DNA of 35,759 nt. Source: JAAYRG01 sp964643255. GTDB lineage: Bacteria > Bacillota > Clostridia > Lachnospirales > Lachnospiraceae. The translations under genes and the position numbers were made by a program. The DNA lies in the NCBI GenBank assembly GCA_964643255.1, contig CAZXSM010000009.1, positions 1 through 35,759 of the forward strand. Direction: 5' to 3'. The notes beneath the pieces were generated by a model. That model worked only from the letters and a program-made list of their open reading frames with translations. It was not told the DNA's origin and made no database searches. The stretch's first letter is position 1. The number at the start of each line of letters is the position of its first letter. Shown in pieces: positions 13,212 through 22,397 of this stretch.

Positions 13212-16200
13212 TTAGTTTTTAATTGAATGATCATAGGTGATTTTGTCAATATAAGATCCATCTATATCTTTTTTTATAAGAATCTGATTAGGTATCTTTT
13301 CTTTTAATTCGTCTACGTGAGATATAATACCTACTAAACGATTTCCACTAGTTAAAGATGATAGAATACTTATTGATTGTTCAAGGGCATTAGTATCTAG
13401 AGACCCAAAGCCTTCATCAACGAAAAGGGTGTCTATTTCAATACCTCCTGCATAATTTTGTATGACGTCAGTAAATCCAAGAGCAAGAGATAGGGCAGCC
13501 ATAAAGGATTCTCCACCTGATAGTGACCGGACATCTCTAATCTTTCCTGTCCAGTTATCATATACATCCAGTTCTAGGCCAGTAAACCTTTGTTTGTTTC
13601 CATCTTCCTTACGTAGTAATCTATATCTCTTGTCGGACATTTCATAAAAACGTTTGTTTGCTTGTTTTACAATTTGGGTGAAGTATGTAGTTTGTATATA
13701 AGTTTCAAATGTTACCTTTTGCTTTCCTTCTAATCGTCCATTTGCAGTCTTTGACAGTCTTAATACATCCACATATTCTTGATTTTTATCTAAACGTTCT
13801 TTATTCTTTCTTCTTAGTTGATTCTTAATCTCTTTATTCCTTGATCTTCTGTTATAAGCCACAGTATAAAGATCCTCTGTATCACTTCTTTGTATCTGAA
13901 GTTCTTTTAATTTTTCTTTAATTTCTTTAAGATCAACCTTAATCTTATCTTTAGTCTTTTCTATTAAGTCGTTTAGCCTGGTAAGGTTTTCTTTTTTCTC
14001 TAGTTGATATTCATTATAAGCATCTTTCATTTTATCTATTTCTTCTTGAGAAAACAAATGCTTATAATAAGTTCCTTCATCTTTTAATTGACTTTTCTTT
14101 ATTGCTTCAATATAAATTTTTCTAGCTTCTTTGACTTCTTCTTCTATTGTTTTTAAGGCTTCTTCATTTTCCTTTAATACTTCCTTAGTTGATTTTAAGC
14201 TTGAATCAAGCTCATAATACTCTTCCTCTGCCTTTTTAAGTTTTTCTTCTAGATCTATTAACTCTTTTTCCTGCTTCTGTAGAATTTGACTAGCTTTTTC
14301 TAAGGAAGGATATTCTAAGTTTTTGCTTATACTCTCAATATTGTATCCTAGATTATATATTTCCCTCTCTAGAGAGGTTTTCTTTTCTGACAAGTCAGTA
14401 GTTTCCTTATTAGCTTTTTCAAATGTATCAGCTATTTCCTTTAATTTAGTATTGTTAGCTTCTAGCTTGTTAACCTTTTTCTCTAAATCCTCATACGTAT
14501 CTTTTAACTGGTCTATGGTTTTACTTGTCTTGTCAATATGGTCCTTTACAATTCTTTTAAGTTCAAGTAAATCATGATTTTCCATCTCAATCTTATGAGA
14601 TAATAAGGTGTTAGATAGGGTCTTCATTTCTGTTTCGAATTCTTTATTTAGGTCACCTGATTCTTTACTTGCTTTTTGCAATTTACTTAAATATCTATCA
14701 GTTTCTTCTTTCATTTGATCAATCATATCTTTGCTTGGAGCATCTTCTTGTAATACAGCTAAAGAAGGATGGTCAGTAGAGCCACAAACAGGACAAGGGT
14801 GGTTTTCTTTTAAGTCTTGTGCTAGTATTCCTGCTTGTTCCCTTAAGAATATTTTTTGATTATTTTCATATTCCCTAGACTTTTCTTCATATTCTATATT
14901 TGCTGTTTTGTAATTCTCCTTAGCTTCTTTTGAGACCTTTTCTAGCTTAATTAAATCTAATATGTCTCCATATATTGATTTGAAACTTTTGTGAGTCTGT
15001 TTTTCCATATCAAGATTTGTTTTACATTTGATTAGGTCAACATTACTTGTAGATAAGTTATCTACTTCTTCTTTTAGTAAGTCTTCTTCCTTACTAAGTT
15101 TCTCTAGCTCTTCTTGATACTTTTTAATATTAGAATCTACCTCTTCTAATTCTTTATCCTTTTTTTGTTTTTCTTTCTTATAGTCATCTAGTTCAGTGTA
15201 TTTATCTAAACTTTTCTTTAAATCATTAATACTAGAATTTAAATCTTTTCTCTGATCCTCTTTATTTTTTTCTTCCTTGTATGTTTCTTTAGCTATTTTA
15301 AGCTTATTTGTAAGGTCTTCTACCTTTTCTTTATTATCTTTTATTTTTCTCTGGCTTTGTTCTTGTGATTCTTCCTTGTTAATTTTGATATTTTCTAGTG
15401 GTTTTATATTGGATAGGGCTTGCTGGGATAAATTTGCCTTTTCCATTAATTCCTTCATATCAGAAGCTTTATCTTTAAGTTCTTTTTGCTTTTTCTCTAA
15501 TTCTATCTTCTCATCTATATCTTTATTTATTCTTTTTGACTCGTTTTCTTCATTAGATAATTTAACCTGGGTTTCAGTAAGATCGTCTAAATTCTTCTTT
15601 ATGGCTTTTATATCTTCATTGTCAGCTTCTATAAGCTTTCCAAGACTCTCTAGTATTTCTTGTGTTTTATATACATCTTGATCTTTTTTGTACGTTTCTA
15701 CTTCATCATAGTATTTGCTATCTTCACTGCATCTAATATCTACTATCAATTGTTTCATTGAATTGGCAATATCTTTGTTTTCATTTTTTAATTCATTTTC
15801 CTTATTACGAAGAAGTTGACCCATTGACTCATAAAAACTTGTGTTAAAGACCTTTTGTAATATATCATTTCTTTTGTCATTGTCAGCTAATAATAAATCA
15901 AGAAATTCCCCTTGGGCAATAATAGATATTTGCTTAAACTGATCATAGCCTAGGCCTCCAAGCAGGTCAACTATAGCATTATTAGCCTCAGTTAAGGAAT
16001 CAATTTCTTTTCCATTTGGCATGGTTAGGCATACACCCTTCTTTTGTTGAACTATCCTATCTCCTCTTTTTGCTTTACGCATTTGGTCTGGATATCTTCT
16101 TATGGTGTAAATCTTGCCGCCATGAGAAAATTCAAATATAACTTCTGTAAATGTATCTTCACCGGCAAAATCACTTATTATTGAATTAGTCCCCCTAGAC

Positions 16201-16376
16201 TGGCCACTTGTCTTATCAAAAAGGGCATATGAAATAGCATCAAATATTGTTGTTTTACCAGAGCCAGTATCTCCTGATATTAGAAATAAACCTCTTGAAC
16301 CAAACTTTTCAAAATCTATTACTGTTCTACCTGAGTAAGGACCAAATGCTTCCATAGTTAGTTTTATTGGTTTCAA
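13212..16376 (-). CDS. sbcC: SbcC, ATPase subunit of the SbcCD nuclease (Rad50-like)
   Basis: SbcCD opens hairpins and trims DNA ends during repair and replication. The 1054 residues show the SMC-like plan. The N-terminal ATPase half has 'FGPYSGRTVIDFE', Walker A 'GDTGSGKT' (about 35-42) and the Q-loop 'IAQGEFLDLLLADNDKR'. Long Lys/Glu-rich coiled coils flank the zinc hook 'CPVCGSTDHP' near residue 527. The C-terminal half has the signature 'SLSGGESFMAALSLALGF' and Walker B 'DTLFVDEGFGSLD'. The start codon is TTG, nine bases from GGAGG, and overlaps the sbcD stop in TTGA, so the two proteins are translationally coupled. A terminator follows at 13114-13163. Confidence 0.95.
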   Translation of the reverse strand: MKPIKLTMEAFGPYSGRTVIDFEKFGSRGLFLISGDTGSGKTTIFDAISYALFDKTSGQSRGTNSIISDFAGEDTFTEVIFEFSHGGKIYTIRRYPDQMRKAKRGDRIVQQKKGVCLTMPNGKEIDSLTEANNAIVDLLGGLGYDQFKQISIIAQGEFLDLLLADNDKRNDILQKVFNTSFYESMGQLLRNKENELKNENKDIANSMKQLIVDIRCSEDSKYYDEVETYKKDQDVYKTQEILESLGKLIEADNEDIKAIKKNLDDLTETQVKLSNEENESKRINKDIDEKIELEKKQKELKDKASDMKELMEKANLSQQALSNIKPLENIKINKEESQEQSQRKIKDNKEKVEDLTNKLKIAKETYKEEKNKEDQRKDLNSSINDLKKSLDKYTELDDYKKEKQKKDKELEEVDSNIKKYQEELEKLSKEEDLLKEEVDNLSTSNVDLIKCKTNLDMEKQTHKSFKSIYGDILDLIKLEKVSKEAKENYKTANIEYEEKSREYENNQKIFLREQAGILAQDLKENHPCPVCGSTDHPSLAVLQEDAPSKDMIDQMKEETDRYLSKLQKASKESGDLNKEFETEMKTLSNTLLSHKIEMENHDLLELKRIVKDHIDKTSKTIDQLKDTYEDLEKKVNKLEANNTKLKEIADTFEKANKETTDLSEKKTSLEREIYNLGYNIESISKNLEYPSLEKASQILQKQEKELIDLEEKLKKAEEEYYELDSSLKSTKEVLKENEEALKTIEEEVKEARKIYIEAIKKSQLKDEGTYYKHLFSQEEIDKMKDAYNEYQLEKKENLTRLNDLIEKTKDKIKVDLKEIKEKLKELQIQRSDTEDLYTVAYNRRSRNKEIKNQLRRKNKERLDKNQEYVDVLRLSKTANGRLEGKQKVTFETYIQTTYFTQIVKQANKRFYEMSDKRYRLLRKEDGNKQRFTGLELDVYDNWTGKIRDVRSLSGGESFMAALSLALGFTDVIQNYAGGIEIDTLFVDEGFGSLDTNALEQSISILSSLTSGNRLVGIISHVDELKEKIPNQILIKKDIDGSYIDKITYDHSIKN

Positions 16377-17521
16377 TTTGGTTCACCTCCAAGCTGATCA
16401 AGTGTTTTCATTAATATATTTTCTTGCTTGTCTGATATTTCCTCATTGTTTTGTAGAAAATAGAATTCTTTAAATAATTCAAGAGGATCCTTTTCTTTTA
16501 TATCTCCTTCATAAGCCAAGTCATCATTAATATATTGGGATTTCCTGTTTTCAATTTCTAGTAATAATATATTATCATAAATACTTCTAAGTTGACCTAT
16601 TGGATCAAATAAGTCTTCTTCATCGGTTATTATTGCATATATATATTGATCAGAATACTGAGTGTATTCTTGCTTTTGTAATAAATTATCCAAAGTATCT
16701 TTAATTATATACATATCTTTAAGTGGAGTTAAAGGTAGCTTATTTATAGTAATCTTTCCCTTGTCTTCCATAGAAACCATTGTTACTGACTTTGTATGGT
16801 TAGCTTCAGAAAATGAATATTTAAGTGGAGTTCCACAATATCTTACAGTTTCTCTTCCTACTTTTTGTGGCTTATGAAGATGCCCAAGGGCTACGTAATC
16901 AAAAGAATCAAAAGCTGACACTTCTATGTTATCTAAACCTCCAATTCGAACAGATTCCGATTCTGATGTTTCAGGTTCTTTTCCTAGGTTTGTGACAAAC
17001 TGATGAGATATTAAAATATTCCTTTCATCAGTATCAATCTTGGCTGAATCTATAACAAGTCTAAGAGCCTTATCATAAGAATCAACCACTTCATATTTAT
17101 AAAAATTAGCTACCGAACTTGGCTTGATAAATGGAAGCATATATACATTTACCTTGCCATATTCATCTTCCATTGTTACCTTATCGAGATGTCCATCAAA
17201 GCTACCAGCTATGTAAACATCACTTTTACTTAAGATATCTTTGGCAAACTGCAACCTGTCGGGAGAATCATGGTTACCACTAATAATAAACACCTTGACA
17301 TCCCTAGTCTCAAGTTCTGTAATAAAGTCATTAAATATGTTAAGGGCACTAGCAGGAGGGACACTCCTATCATATACATCTCCTGCAATTAGCACTCCGT
17401 CTGGCTTATGGTCATCAACTAGTCTGATTATTTCCTTTAAAATATAAACTTGATCATCTGATATATCCTTTTCTCTTAATTTCTTCCCAATATGTAAATC
17501 TGAAATATGAAAAAATCTCAT
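16373..17521 (-). CDS. sbcD: SbcD, nuclease subunit of SbcCD (Mre11-like)
   Basis: This metallophosphoesterase cuts DNA in partnership with SbcC. The 382 residues begin 'MRFFHISDLHIGKKL' and carry the phosphoesterase motifs in order: 'DLHIG', 'GDVYDRS', 'SGNHDS' and 'ALGHLHKPQ' (about residue 220). A capping domain completes the usual length of 380-400. The open frame extends 19 codons further upstream to 17578, but ATG 17521 has GGAGG six bases before it and gives the family N-terminus. The extension would run through a terminator hairpin (17533-17566), another reason to reject it. No separate promoter is evident in the short gap upstream. Confidence 0.95.
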   Translation of the reverse strand: MRFFHISDLHIGKKLREKDISDDQVYILKEIIRLVDDHKPDGVLIAGDVYDRSVPPASALNIFNDFITELETRDVKVFIISGNHDSPDRLQFAKDILSKSDVYIAGSFDGHLDKVTMEDEYGKVNVYMLPFIKPSSVANFYKYEVVDSYDKALRLVIDSAKIDTDERNILISHQFVTNLGKEPETSESESVRIGGLDNIEVSAFDSFDYVALGHLHKPQKVGRETVRYCGTPLKYSFSEANHTKSVTMVSMEDKGKITINKLPLTPLKDMYIIKDTLDNLLQKQEYTQYSDQYIYAIITDEEDLFDPIGQLRSIYDNILLLEIENRKSQYINDDLAYEGDIKEKDPLELFKEFYFLQNNEEISDKQENILMKTLDQLGGEPN

Positions 17522-17532
17522 CCTATACCTCC

Positions 17533-17566
17533 AAAAAAGGAGCCAGCTATAAAGGTCTGACTCCTT
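17533..17566 (-). terminator. terminator or attenuator just before sbcD
   Basis: Stem AAGGAG-c-CAG (17537-17546) pairs with CTG-a-CTCCTT (17557-17566), with one mismatch and a 10-base loop. On the minus strand it is followed by a six-T run (17538-17533) that leads straight into the GGAGG of sbcD. It ends the uxuB-like transcript, yet leaves only a few bases before the sbcD start site. Confidence 0.7.
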
Positions 17567-17582
17567 AAATATTATCAAATCT

Positions 17583-19214
17583 TTACTTTGCTAAGTATTT
17601 TCTCAATGTATTCCTTACTGACCCAGGTCCTTGATTAAGTTCTGCAAAATATCCTTCAACTTTCTCACCTAAACCAACTTCATATAGGTTTACACCAAAG
17701 ATTTCATCTTTAGATAGTATTTCTTCTAAGACTTCATGAACATTATCATTTTTACCAAATGTAATCTTTGATATAAGTAGGCTTAAGTTATCTAGTAATG
17801 GATCAGAACTAAGTTCAAACTCCTCACCTTCATCGTCAATACCCATTAAGTAACGACACCAACCAGCTAGGGTTAAAGGTATAAATGTTAAATCATTTAC
17901 ATCCTTATCTGGAGCCTTTACATATGATTTAATAGTTTCTCCAAATCGTATAGCTAGCTTTTGAGATGTATCAGTTGCTATTCTTTGTGGAGTATCTGGC
18001 ATAAATGGATTGGGGAATCGCACCTCTATACATTCATCTAAAAACTCTTTAGGGTCTATAATTCCAGGGTCTACAACAACTGGTAATCCTTCATCATATC
18101 CAATTGCCTTTACTAATTCTAATAAGTCTTTATCTTTCATTTCATCAGATATCTTCTCATATCCAAGTAAACATCCAAATATAGCAAGTGCTGTATGTAG
18201 AGGATTTAAACAAGTAGTAACCTTCATAGTTTCAACCTTGTCCACTGTTTCTCTATCTGTGTATATAATCCCTGACTCATCTAAAGGAATTTTCCCATTT
18301 ACAAATGTATCCTCAATAACAAGATACTCAGATTCTTCAGCATTTACAAAGGGTGCTACAAAAGTGTTCTTAGATGTTACAAGTACTTTAGTATCTTCAA
18401 GTCCCACTTCTTCTAAGATCTTTATTACAGAATCTGCTGGTCTTGGTGTAATCTTATCAATCATAGACCATGGATATGCAAGCTCTTGTCTTACATAATC
18501 CTTAAATTCTGCTTCTACTATACCATTGTCAACCCATTTGTCTGCAAATGTAGTTACAGCTTTAAAAAGAATATCTCCGTTGTGTGATACATTATCCATA
18601 CTAACAAGAGTAAGTGGTGTTTTGCCATTCTTGAACCTTACATAAAGTAGCGAAACTAACTTACCTATATAAGACTGAGCCTCTTGAGGCTTGTTGCTGA
18701 AATCCGCCATAACATCAGGATAAAAGTCTCCATTTATATTAGCTAAGCTATATCCTTTTTCAGTGATTGTAAAAGAAGCCATCTTAAGACTTGGGTTTTT
18801 GAAAATATCACATAGACTATTCCAGTCTTTTTTATTATTAGTGTCAACTTTTAAGCTTTCTGCAATACTAGCAATAACTTTTTTATCAACTGTTCCATTC
18901 GCCTTAAGAGTAACTAGTATAGATAGGTCATCAAATGCCTTATATACTTTGTCGATTATTTCGTAATCAAAACCTTCAGCAACAATTATTCCTGTATTAA
19001 CAATTCCTCTATTAAGTAGGTCTTGATGAACAGCTGCAAGAAAAGCACGAAAGATGTTACCTCCCCCAAAGTGTATCCATTCTGGATTTTCTTTGCTTGT
19101 TTTTATCATAGCTTTGCGATCAAACTTAGGTAATTCAAAACCTGCTTCTTCCCAAGCTTTAGTATCTTTAATTCCTTTATTGTTTAATTTCAGTTTATTT
19201 CTCATTTTCCCCAT
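17583..19214 (-). CDS. uxuB: mannitol dehydrogenase family protein, fructuronate reductase-like
   Basis: The family comprises NAD(P)-dependent polyol or hexuronate oxidoreductases. The 543 residues show the Rossmann entry 'WIHFGGGNIFRAFLAAVHQD' (about 45-65), 'VSMDNVSHNGD', and the active-site block 'KVTTCLNPLHTALAIFG', whose Lys, Asn and His match the K-x(n)-N-x2-H catalytic set of mannitol dehydrogenases. Length and layout fit clostridial UxuB-like enzymes (D-mannonate/D-fructuronate), but no hexuronate genes are adjacent, so the substrate is not certain. The gene overlaps the end of aroC by 20 bp. ATG 19214 and ATG 19205 are both possible and neither has a well-spaced Shine-Dalgarno. A terminator follows at 17533-17566. 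Confidence 0.8.
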   Translation of the reverse strand: MGKMRNKLKLNNKGIKDTKAWEEAGFELPKFDRKAMIKTSKENPEWIHFGGGNIFRAFLAAVHQDLLNRGIVNTGIIVAEGFDYEIIDKVYKAFDDLSILVTLKANGTVDKKVIASIAESLKVDTNNKKDWNSLCDIFKNPSLKMASFTITEKGYSLANINGDFYPDVMADFSNKPQEAQSYIGKLVSLLYVRFKNGKTPLTLVSMDNVSHNGDILFKAVTTFADKWVDNGIVEAEFKDYVRQELAYPWSMIDKITPRPADSVIKILEEVGLEDTKVLVTSKNTFVAPFVNAEESEYLVIEDTFVNGKIPLDESGIIYTDRETVDKVETMKVTTCLNPLHTALAIFGCLLGYEKISDEMKDKDLLELVKAIGYDEGLPVVVDPGIIDPKEFLDECIEVRFPNPFMPDTPQRIATDTSQKLAIRFGETIKSYVKAPDKDVNDLTFIPLTLAGWCRYLMGIDDEGEEFELSSDPLLDNLSLLISKITFGKNDNVHEVLEEILSKDEIFGVNLYEVGLGEKVEGYFAELNQGPGSVRNTLRKYLAK

Positions 19215-20316
19215 CCTGTCTATAGAAACTAATAATATTATCCATTCTTGAACTCATATTCATAAATAACATGTCCACTAAAGTAATTGCTGCCATTGAT
19301 TCGATAACTACAACAGCTCTTGGAACTATTAGGGGGTCATGTCTTCCCTTAATATTTATATCTATATTTTCTCCATCCTTATTAACAGTTTGTTGAGTTT
19401 TACCTATAGATGATGTTGGCTTTATAGCTGACCTAAAGACTATCTCTGAACCGTCACTTATGCCCCCAAGAATACCACCTGCATTATTGCTTTTCTTACT
19501 AATTTTACCCAAATCATCTGCAATAAATTGATCGTTATTCTCATAACCTGTCTTTTTTGTCCCTTCAAATCCTGATCCAAACTCTATTCCTTTAACTGCT
19601 CCTATAGATAAAATTCCTTTGCTAAGATTAGAATCTAGCTTTTCAAAAACTGGTTCCCCAATTCCTCTAGGTAGGCCAGATATTACGCATTCAATGATTC
19701 CACCTAAAGAATCCTTGTTTCTACTAGTCTGCCTGGCTAAATCTTCTACTTTAGCTGCTGCATCTAAGTCTGGCATAGAAAATGGATTTTTAAATATATT
19801 GTCTGACTGACTTTTTCCATAATCAATGCTGACATCTCCTATAGATTTTGTATAAGTAGATATACTGATATCTAGCTGTTTTAATATTTCACTAGCTAAA
19901 GCACCACCACATACACGTCCTATAGTTTCTCTACCAGAAGAACGGCCTCCACCACGATAATCTCTAAATCCATACTTTGCATCATAAGTATAATCTGCAT
20001 GACCAGGTCGGTAATAAGTAGCTATATCATTATAATCTTGTGAATGTTGATCTTTGTTTCTAACTATCATTGCTATAGGTGTTCCGGTAGTTTTTCCTTC
20101 AAACAAACCTGACATAAATTCCACTAAATCACTTTCATTTCTCTTAGTGGTAAACTCATTTTGTCCAGGTTTCCTTCTATCTAAAAACTTCTGTACCATA
20201 TCTGTATTAAAATTCAAACCAGCCGGTACGCCATCAATAACAACTCCTACAGCCTTTCCATGGGATTCACCCCAAGTAGAAATCCTAAACATGTTTCCAT
20301 AACTTGAACCAGACAT
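19195..20316 (-). CDS. aroC: chorismate synthase
   Basis: The enzyme performs the last step of the shikimate pathway, turning EPSP into chorismate with reduced FMN. The 373 residues start 'MSGSSYGNMFRISTWGESHG', the first family signature. 'GGGRSSGRETIGRVCGGALA' (about 125-145) is the second, with catalytic His residues and the Arg-rich FMN loop, and 'GRHDPLIVPRAVVVIESMAAITL' closes the core. Length is normal. No other aro gene is near. Its own promoter lies at 20414-20442, and the downstream uxuB-like gene overlaps it, so both probably share that promoter. The Shine-Dalgarno (AAAGGG) is rather far, about 12 bases from ATG. Confidence 0.97.
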   Translation of the reverse strand: MSGSSYGNMFRISTWGESHGKAVGVVIDGVPAGLNFNTDMVQKFLDRRKPGQNEFTTKRNESDLVEFMSGLFEGKTTGTPIAMIVRNKDQHSQDYNDIATYYRPGHADYTYDAKYGFRDYRGGGRSSGRETIGRVCGGALASEILKQLDISISTYTKSIGDVSIDYGKSQSDNIFKNPFSMPDLDAAAKVEDLARQTSRNKDSLGGIIECVISGLPRGIGEPVFEKLDSNLSKGILSIGAVKGIEFGSGFEGTKKTGYENNDQFIADDLGKISKKSNNAGGILGGISDGSEIVFRSAIKPTSSIGKTQQTVNKDGENIDINIKGRHDPLIVPRAVVVIESMAAITLVDMLFMNMSSRMDNIISFYRQDGENEK

Positions 20317-20413
20317 ATATATTTTTCCCTTTCTATTTAAATGAATTTGAAAACTTAAAATATATGAAAAACATAATAAGACTCTTCAAAACATCAGCTT
20401 TCAATCTAGTTAA

Positions 20414-20442
20414 AGTATAAAATATATGAAGGTTTTAATCAA
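20414..20442 (-). promoter_or_regulatory. sigma-A promoter of aroC
   Basis: Minus strand: -35 TTGATT (20442-20437), 17-bp spacer, -10 TATACT (20419-20414), about 100 bp before the aroC start. Confidence 0.55.
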
Positions 20443-20513
20443 GCTATACATTTACACTTAAAGCTTTATTAGCAGACTTAATCTTCTTTAGTTTTCATTG
20501 AAAATATTGCAAC

Positions 20514-20549
20514 TTACAATAACCATTGTAAAACTTTCTTCATATAATA
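20514..20549 (+). promoter_or_regulatory. palindrome and candidate promoter before the 72-residue gene
   Basis: TTACAAT-aacc-ATTGTAA (20514-20531) is a perfect palindrome with a 4-base centre. CATATAATA (20541-20549) fits a mother-cell type -10 (CATA-N3-TA) with AC 17 bp upstream (20522-20523); it also contains TATAAT, but with no well-placed sigma-A -35. The gene-free stretch 20317-20616 contains this and the aroC promoter and nothing else I can recognise. Confidence 0.35.
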
Positions 20550-20616
20550 GAATATAAATAATAATTTCCACGATTTATGGCGAATTATTATTTAAACACA
20601 TCATAAGGAGATAAAT

Positions 20617-20835
20617 ATGACATACTTTTATAAACGAAACAATTATATATCAAATAAATCTCGTTACCAGAATAACACAAATAAATCAGCATTTTACTCT
20701 GCCAATACAAATGCAGGAAAAAATTTTAAGTCAGACGATTTAATTGTAGATAAAAATACAGTATATGAAATTGATGATGATTGTATCAAAAAGCATCTAA
20801 AAGCAAGTGAAGGCAAAAGAAAAACTAATACATGA
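20617..20835 (+). CDS. small hydrophilic protein, family not recognised
   Basis: The 72-residue protein is basic and Asn/Ser/Tyr-rich in its first half and ends in 'KHLKASEGKRKTNT'. There is no Cys, no membrane segment and no signal peptide. AGGAG lies six to seven bases before ATG and a strong terminator follows, so this looks like a true single-gene unit rather than a chance frame. The middle segment, 'DDLIVDKNTVYEIDDDCI', looks like a short beta-rich unit; I know no family for it. It sits beside a Cys/Gly-rich protein and a subtilase with sporulation-like promoter elements, so a spore role is possible but unproven. Confidence 0.6.
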   Translation: MTYFYKRNNYISNKSRYQNNTNKSAFYSANTNAGKNFKSDDLIVDKNTVYEIDDDCIKKHLKASEGKRKTNT

Positions 20836-20871
20836 AAATATATTAGACAATATTGTTATTTTAATTTTAAA

Positions 20872-20901
20872 AAGGGATACTGCCAATTGGCAATATCCCT
20901 T
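20872..20901. terminator. bidirectional terminator between two small convergent genes
   Basis: Arms AAGGGATA (20872-20879) and TATCCCTT (20894-20901) enclose the palindrome TGCCAATTGGCA (20881-20892). A/T tracts flank both sides. It separates the plus-strand 72-residue gene from the minus-strand Cys/Gly-rich gene. Confidence 0.85.
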
Positions 20902-20918
20902 CTTTTTACGTTAGGTTA

Positions 20919-21116
20919 TTAGAAGCCGAATCCGCTGCCACCGCATAGGCAAAGGATTAAGATCAACCATACTGCAGAGTCGCATCCGCTATCTCCACAA
21001 CGATCGTATCCTGTTCCTCCTAAACCACCGCAGCAAAGAAGTAGAACAATAAGAATTAATGCTCCACTATCTGCAACGCCGCCAGTGCCACAACCTGTTG
21101 CTGTTAAATCACTCAT
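20919..21116 (-). CDS. Cys/Gly-rich small hydrophobic protein ('HCB protein 13'-like)
   Basis: The 65-residue protein consists of two similar halves. Each has a short acidic/Ser start, a stretch of aliphatic residues ('ALILIVLLLCCGG' and 'AVWLILILCLCGG') and a Gly/Cys tail. It begins 'MSDLTATGCGTGG'. Clostridial genomes carry similar proteins annotated as 'chorion class high-cysteine HCB protein 13'; the name comes from composition, not a shown function. AGGAGG lies eight bases before ATG. A promoter-like CATAAGATA with AC 16 bp upstream resembles a sigma-K site, which would suit a cross-linked, insoluble spore-surface protein. That role is inference. Confidence 0.7.
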   Translation of the reverse strand: MSDLTATGCGTGGVADSGALILIVLLLCCGGLGGTGYDRCGDSGCDSAVWLILILCLCGGSGFGF

Positions 21117-21146
21117 TTATTAAGCCTCCTAAATATGATTACATTG

Positions 21147-21173
21147 TATCTTATGTATATTAGCTTGCCTTGT
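21147..21173 (-). promoter_or_regulatory. candidate sigma-K-type promoter of the Cys/Gly-rich gene
   Basis: Minus strand: AC within A-AC-A (21173-21172), 16-bp spacer, CATAAGATA (21155-21147). This fits the late mother-cell pattern mACm-N16-CATA-N3-TA. No good sigma-A pair is seen in the same stretch. Confidence 0.4.
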
Positions 21174-21208
21174 TTCCTGTATTTCGCAATTTTTTTAGTA
21201 TTTATTTT

Positions 21209-22369
21209 TTAAGATAGTAATTTTGGTATATTGACAAGTCCCCAACCCTGTTTAGTCCACGGATAACCTAAATCTACTGTACCATTTCGTAATTTTAATT
21301 TAACATCTCTATTATTCATCTTTGGATATTTAGACAGAAGTAGAGCTATTGCTCCTGAAACAATAGGAGTGGACATAGAAGTGCCACTTTTTACTGTATA
21401 AACCTTAGAATATCCTGAAGGCCTGTTTTTTTCACCACGATTACTTCTTCCACTTGCAATACCACAAGATACAATGCTTGATCCAGGTGCTACTACATCA
21501 GGTTTTTTAATACATGATTGAGTTGGACCTCTTCCTGAGTAATCTTTTTTCTTAGATCCAAATAAATCTACTGTATAATTATCGTCAGAGGAACCTACAG
21601 TAATTACTTTTCTACTAATGCCTGGAGTTGATATTGACATAGGGTCTGGCCCATTATTACCTGCTGCCACCACAACTATAATTCCTGCATCCCACACAGC
21701 GTCAACTCCTTTAACAAGCATAGAATTTTCATCTATTTCGTTTTTAGATGTTGCACCTACAGAGATATTAACAATACGAATATTATATCTTTTTTTGTTA
21801 TCAATTATCCATTGAAGTCCTGCTAGAACATCTGATACATTTCCATCACCCTTGTTATTTAAAACTTTGACCCCAATCAAATCGCACTTGGGTGCTATAC
21901 CACGATATTTGCCCCTGGATGCCCTAGCATTTCCTCCAATAATCCCTGCTACATGACTTCCATGACCGTTGTCATCATAGGCTTTTTTCCTTTTGTTAAC
22001 CACATCATAGAAAGCTACTACTCTGCTTTTATCTGACATAAAGTCTTCATGCTTGCATATGCCTGTATCTACAATAGCAACTCCTATTCCTTCTCCATAT
22101 ATATTTCTCTTATGGGCCCATTCTACTTCTATTTCATCTGATGCTCTTCTTATTTGAGCAGTAATATGAGCATCTAATTCATATCCGGTGACCACTTTAT
22201 TTTCAATCATTTCCTCTAACTGTTCTTCATTGACTTCAACAACATATGAATCTATCATAGGTAATCTATACTTAATATTTCCCATTCTTTTTACACAATC
22301 ATAATCTTTAATATAATCCTGACAGGAAACAATTATCTGAACCATTTTATTATTCATTATTTTTTCCAT
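21209..22369 (-). CDS. S8 family serine peptidase, intracellular subtilisin type
   Basis: The catalytic triad is intact: Asp in 'GVAIVDTGICKHED' (about 115), His in 'DDNGHGSHVAGIIGG' (about 145) and Ser in 'SGTSMSTPIVSGAIALLL' (about 335), with the oxyanion Asn in 'VVVAAGNNGPDP'. The 386 residues lack a signal peptide. The first 100 form a short propeptide-like domain ending 'ITAQIRRASDE', so the enzyme probably stays in the cell, like AprX or ISP proteases. The start is uncertain: ATG 22369 directly abuts AAGGGA, and ATG 22357 has only a weak site. Both a sigma-K-like element (22398-22424) and a lone TATAAT (22397-22392) lie upstream. It reads toward the Cys/Gly-rich gene, so a role in spore formation or germination is possible. 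Confidence 0.9.
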   Translation of the reverse strand: MEKIMNNKMVQIIVSCQDYIKDYDCVKRMGNIKYRLPMIDSYVVEVNEEQLEEMIENKVVTGYELDAHITAQIRRASDEIEVEWAHKRNIYGEGIGVAIVDTGICKHEDFMSDKSRVVAFYDVVNKRKKAYDDNGHGSHVAGIIGGNARASRGKYRGIAPKCDLIGVKVLNNKGDGNVSDVLAGLQWIIDNKKRYNIRIVNISVGATSKNEIDENSMLVKGVDAVWDAGIIVVVAAGNNGPDPMSISTPGISRKVITVGSSDDNYTVDLFGSKKKDYSGRGPTQSCIKKPDVVAPGSSIVSCGIASGRSNRGEKNRPSGYSKVYTVKSGTSMSTPIVSGAIALLLSKYPKMNNRDVKLKLRNGTVDLGYPWTKQGWGLVNIPKLLS

Positions 22370-22397
22370 TCCCTTATAATATCACTAGTCTATTATA

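Noticed and set aside
18010..18498. 162-codon open frame on the plus strand inside the uxuB-like gene
   Set aside because: Antisense to the active-site region of a conserved enzyme; a Ser-rich translation typical of mirror frames.
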